Below are positions 6,811 through 7,836 of a DNA stretch of 7,836 bases, one piece after another. Position 1 is the first letter of the stretch. Each line of letters starts with the position of its first letter. The stretch spans positions 1 to 7,836 of the forward strand of contig JAQBCT010000398.1 in the NCBI GenBank assembly GCA_032124855.1, in the 5' to 3' direction. A program made the position numbers and the translations under genes. The notes below the pieces were generated by a model. It did not search any database. It worked only from the letters and a program-made list of their open reading frames with translations, and was not told where the DNA came from. This DNA comes from DATJGR01 sp032124855 (GTDB lineage: Bacteria; Pseudomonadota; Gammaproteobacteria; Pseudomonadales; Azotimanducaceae).

Positions 6811-7365
6811 TCAGCGCGGCAGGTGGATGATCTGCTCATGCCATTGCCCGGGTGCCAGATCATCCAAACGCCACGGGCCAATCTGGGTCCTGATCAATCG
6901 GAGCACCGGATATCCGGTCGCCGCGAGCATGCGTCGCACTTGTCGATTTCTGCCAGTGTTCATCACGACCTTGAGCCACGCGTGGCGGTGGGCGTAACGC
7001 GGTGGCACTGGCGGGTCGCGTACCGGCAACGCCGGCGCGCCGTCGATTAGAGTGGCGCTGACGGCGCGGCTGATTCCGTCTTTGAGTGCAATACCACGCT
7101 GCAGATCGGCGAGAGTGCCCGCGTGCGGCGCACCTTCCACCTGAACTAGATAGGTCTTCTCCAACTTGTAGCGCGGCTGCGCGATACGGGCTTGCAGCGC
7201 GCCATCGTCAGTGAGCAACAGTAACCCTTCCGAATCAAAATCGAGGCGGCCGGCGGGGTAGACACCTGACTTCTGGATGTAGCGAGCCAGGGTTTCACGC
7301 GCGGCCGTGTCCGTGAATTGAGACAAGACATGAAACGGCTTGAAGAAACGAATGAGTGTGGCCAC
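6811..7365 (-). CDS. rluE: 23S rRNA pseudouridine synthase, RluE type, GTG start
   Basis: This is a RsuA/RluB/E/F-family pseudouridine synthase. RluE isomerises U2457 of 23S rRNA in E. coli. The 184-residue protein opens with LIRFFKPFHVLSQFTD, then carries the catalytic motif GRLDFDSEGLLLLTDDG (39-55, catalytic Asp42), then VQVEG and ALKDG, and the late GRNRQVRRMLAATGYPVLRLIR motif. It lacks the S4-like RNA-binding domain of RsuA and RluB, and the word-for-word agreement around QFTD and LKDG favours RluE. E. coli RluE is about 30 residues longer at the N-terminus. Here GTG at 7365 is the only plausible start: an in-frame TAA lies a few codons upstream and the ATG at 7372 is out of frame. No Shine-Dalgarno is seen. 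Its place beside divergent icd matches E. coli. Confidence 0.92.
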   Translation of the reverse strand: MATLIRFFKPFHVLSQFTDTAARETLARYIQKSGVYPAGRLDFDSEGLLLLTDDGALQARIAQPRYKLEKTYLVQVEGAPHAGTLADLQRGIALKDGISRAVSATLIDGAPALPVRDPPVPPRYAHRHAWLKVVMNTGRNRQVRRMLAATGYPVLRLIRTQIGPWRLDDLAPGQWHEQIIHLPR

Positions 7366-7389
7366 GGCGCATGAATCGTTTTACAGGGC

Positions 7390-7395
7390 TATAAT
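7390..7395 (+). promoter_or_regulatory. -10 box of icd promoter
   Basis: A perfect TATAAT lies 38 bases upstream of the icd ATG. The start of transcription would be near 7402, giving a leader of about 32 bases. No recognisable -35 is found at 16-18 bases spacing (GCGCAT at 7367-7372), so an activator or another element may be needed, or the promoter is simply weak in that part. Confidence 0.5.
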
Positions 7396-7402
7396 GCGCG
7401 GC

Positions 7403-7412
7403 TTCGTACGAA
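7403..7412. repeat. 10-base perfect palindrome TTCGTACGAA in icd/rluE intergenic region
   Basis: TTCGTACGAA is fully self-complementary and sits at the predicted transcription start of icd, immediately after its -10 box, and inside the spacer of the possible rluE promoter. That position suits an operator. Symmetry stops at ten bases, so chance is possible. Confidence 0.3.
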
Positions 7413-7421
7413 TGACAAAAC

Positions 7422-7427
7422 AGGGAG
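7422..7427 (+). promoter_or_regulatory. Shine-Dalgarno of icd, within an inverted repeat
   Basis: AGGGAG ends six bases before the icd ATG, the clearest ribosome-binding site in the window. It is part of the perfect inverted repeat AGGGA-G-TCCCT (7422-7432). In RNA this could fold as AGGG/CCCU with a three-base loop, covering the site. Confidence 0.65.
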
Positions 7428-7433
7428 TCCCTC

Positions 7434-7836
7434 ATGGGCTACAAGCACATCCGCGTGCCCGCCGATGGCGCGAAAATTACGGTCAAGGCCGATGGCTCAT
7501 TGAACGTGCCGGCCAATCCGATCATTCCGTTCATCGAAGGCGATGGTATCGGCGTTGACATCACGCCCGTCATGAAATCCGTGGTCGACGCGGCCGTCGC
7601 CAAAGCGTACGGCGGCAAGCGCACGATCAAATGGATGGAGATCTATTCGGGCGAGAAATCGCTGGAAGTCTATGGAGAGGATCAGTGGTTGCCGGAGGAG
7701 ACGCTCACGGCGATGCGCGAGTTCATCGTCGGCATCAAGGGGCCCATGACAACGCCAGTTGGCGGTGGGATTCGATCGCTCAACGTGGCGTTGCGCCAGG
7801 AATTGGATCTCTATGTCTGCCAGCGTCCGGTGAGAT
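7434..7836 (+). CDS. icd: NADP-dependent isocitrate dehydrogenase, N-terminal 134 codons
   Basis: Icd oxidatively decarboxylates isocitrate to 2-oxoglutarate, making NADPH in the TCA cycle, and competes with isocitrate lyase at the glyoxylate branch point. The visible 134 residues (about a third of the ~416-residue homodimeric E. coli type) read almost in step with it: NVPANPIIPFIEGDGIGVDITP (24-45), WMEIYSGEKS (67-76), and the active-site loop KGPMTTPVGGGIRSLNVALRQ (102-122). Ser115 corresponds to E. coli Ser113, the residue phosphorylated by AceK. Arg121 and Arg131 match the isocitrate-binding Arg119 and Arg129. Cofactor-specificity residues are beyond the edge, so NADP preference is inferred from family similarity. 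The ATG follows AGGGAG by six bases. The gene is divergent from rluE. Confidence 0.96.
   Translation, partial: MGYKHIRVPADGAKITVKADGSLNVPANPIIPFIEGDGIGVDITPVMKSVVDAAVAKAYGGKRTIKWMEIYSGEKSLEVYGEDQWLPEETLTAMREFIVGIKGPMTTPVGGGIRSLNVALRQELDLYVCQRPVR

Larger units (their letters stand above)
7388..7418 (-). promoter_or_regulatory. Possible rluE promoter sharing the icd TATA box
   Basis: On the minus strand TTGTCA (7413-7418, five of six) precedes TATAGC (7388-7393, four of six) with a long 19-base spacer. Its -10 would overlap the icd -10 on the opposite strand, so the two could not be used at once. The spacing is poor, so this is tentative. Confidence 0.2.

Overview
This window is ordinary chromosomal core-genome sequence from a bacterium, most probably a gammaproteobacterium with moderately high GC. 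Two things point there. The predicted proteins (MnmA, HflD, PurB, RluE, Icd, MoaC/D/E, AceB) read very close to their Escherichia coli counterparts. The gene order icd / rluE / ... / mnmA-hflD-purB is also the one I recall from enterobacteria and, in part, pseudomonads. HflD itself is largely a gammaproteobacterial protein. I cannot name a genus. No mobile element, CRISPR array, tRNA or rRNA is visible, and no stretch longer than about 110 bases lacks a gene.

Layout. Position 1 to 1355 (minus) is malate synthase A (aceB), cut by the left edge just after its catalytic Asp. A 111-base gap holds its likely promoter. From 5495 down to 1467 (minus) lies a tightly overlapping operon in transcription order mnmA - hflD - purB - a GNAT acetyltransferase fused to a PLD-like C-terminal domain. 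Every junction overlaps by 1 to 4 bases (ATGA or TGATG), so translational coupling is expected. A 105-base divergent promoter region (5496-5600) separates mnmA from moaC-moaD-moaE (plus, 5601-6810), the molybdopterin-synthesis block. moaE ends exactly where the convergent rluE gene (minus, 6811-7365) ends, with no base between their stop codons. rluE is divergent from icd (plus, 7434 to the right edge), which encodes NADP-type isocitrate dehydrogenase. A 68-base region between them carries a perfect TATAAT box and two small perfect inverted repeats.

Function. The genes are housekeeping: tRNA wobble-uridine thiolation (mnmA), purine/AMP synthesis (purB), 23S rRNA pseudouridylation (rluE), molybdenum cofactor synthesis (moaCDE), the TCA cycle (icd) and the glyoxylate bypass (aceB). 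The two outermost genes sit on either side of the isocitrate branch point. The least characterised protein is the acetyltransferase/PLD-like fusion behind purB. I found no convincing new biological system. The findings are modest: a moa block where E. coli has nudJ, possible operators in promoter regions, and unusual gene junctions.
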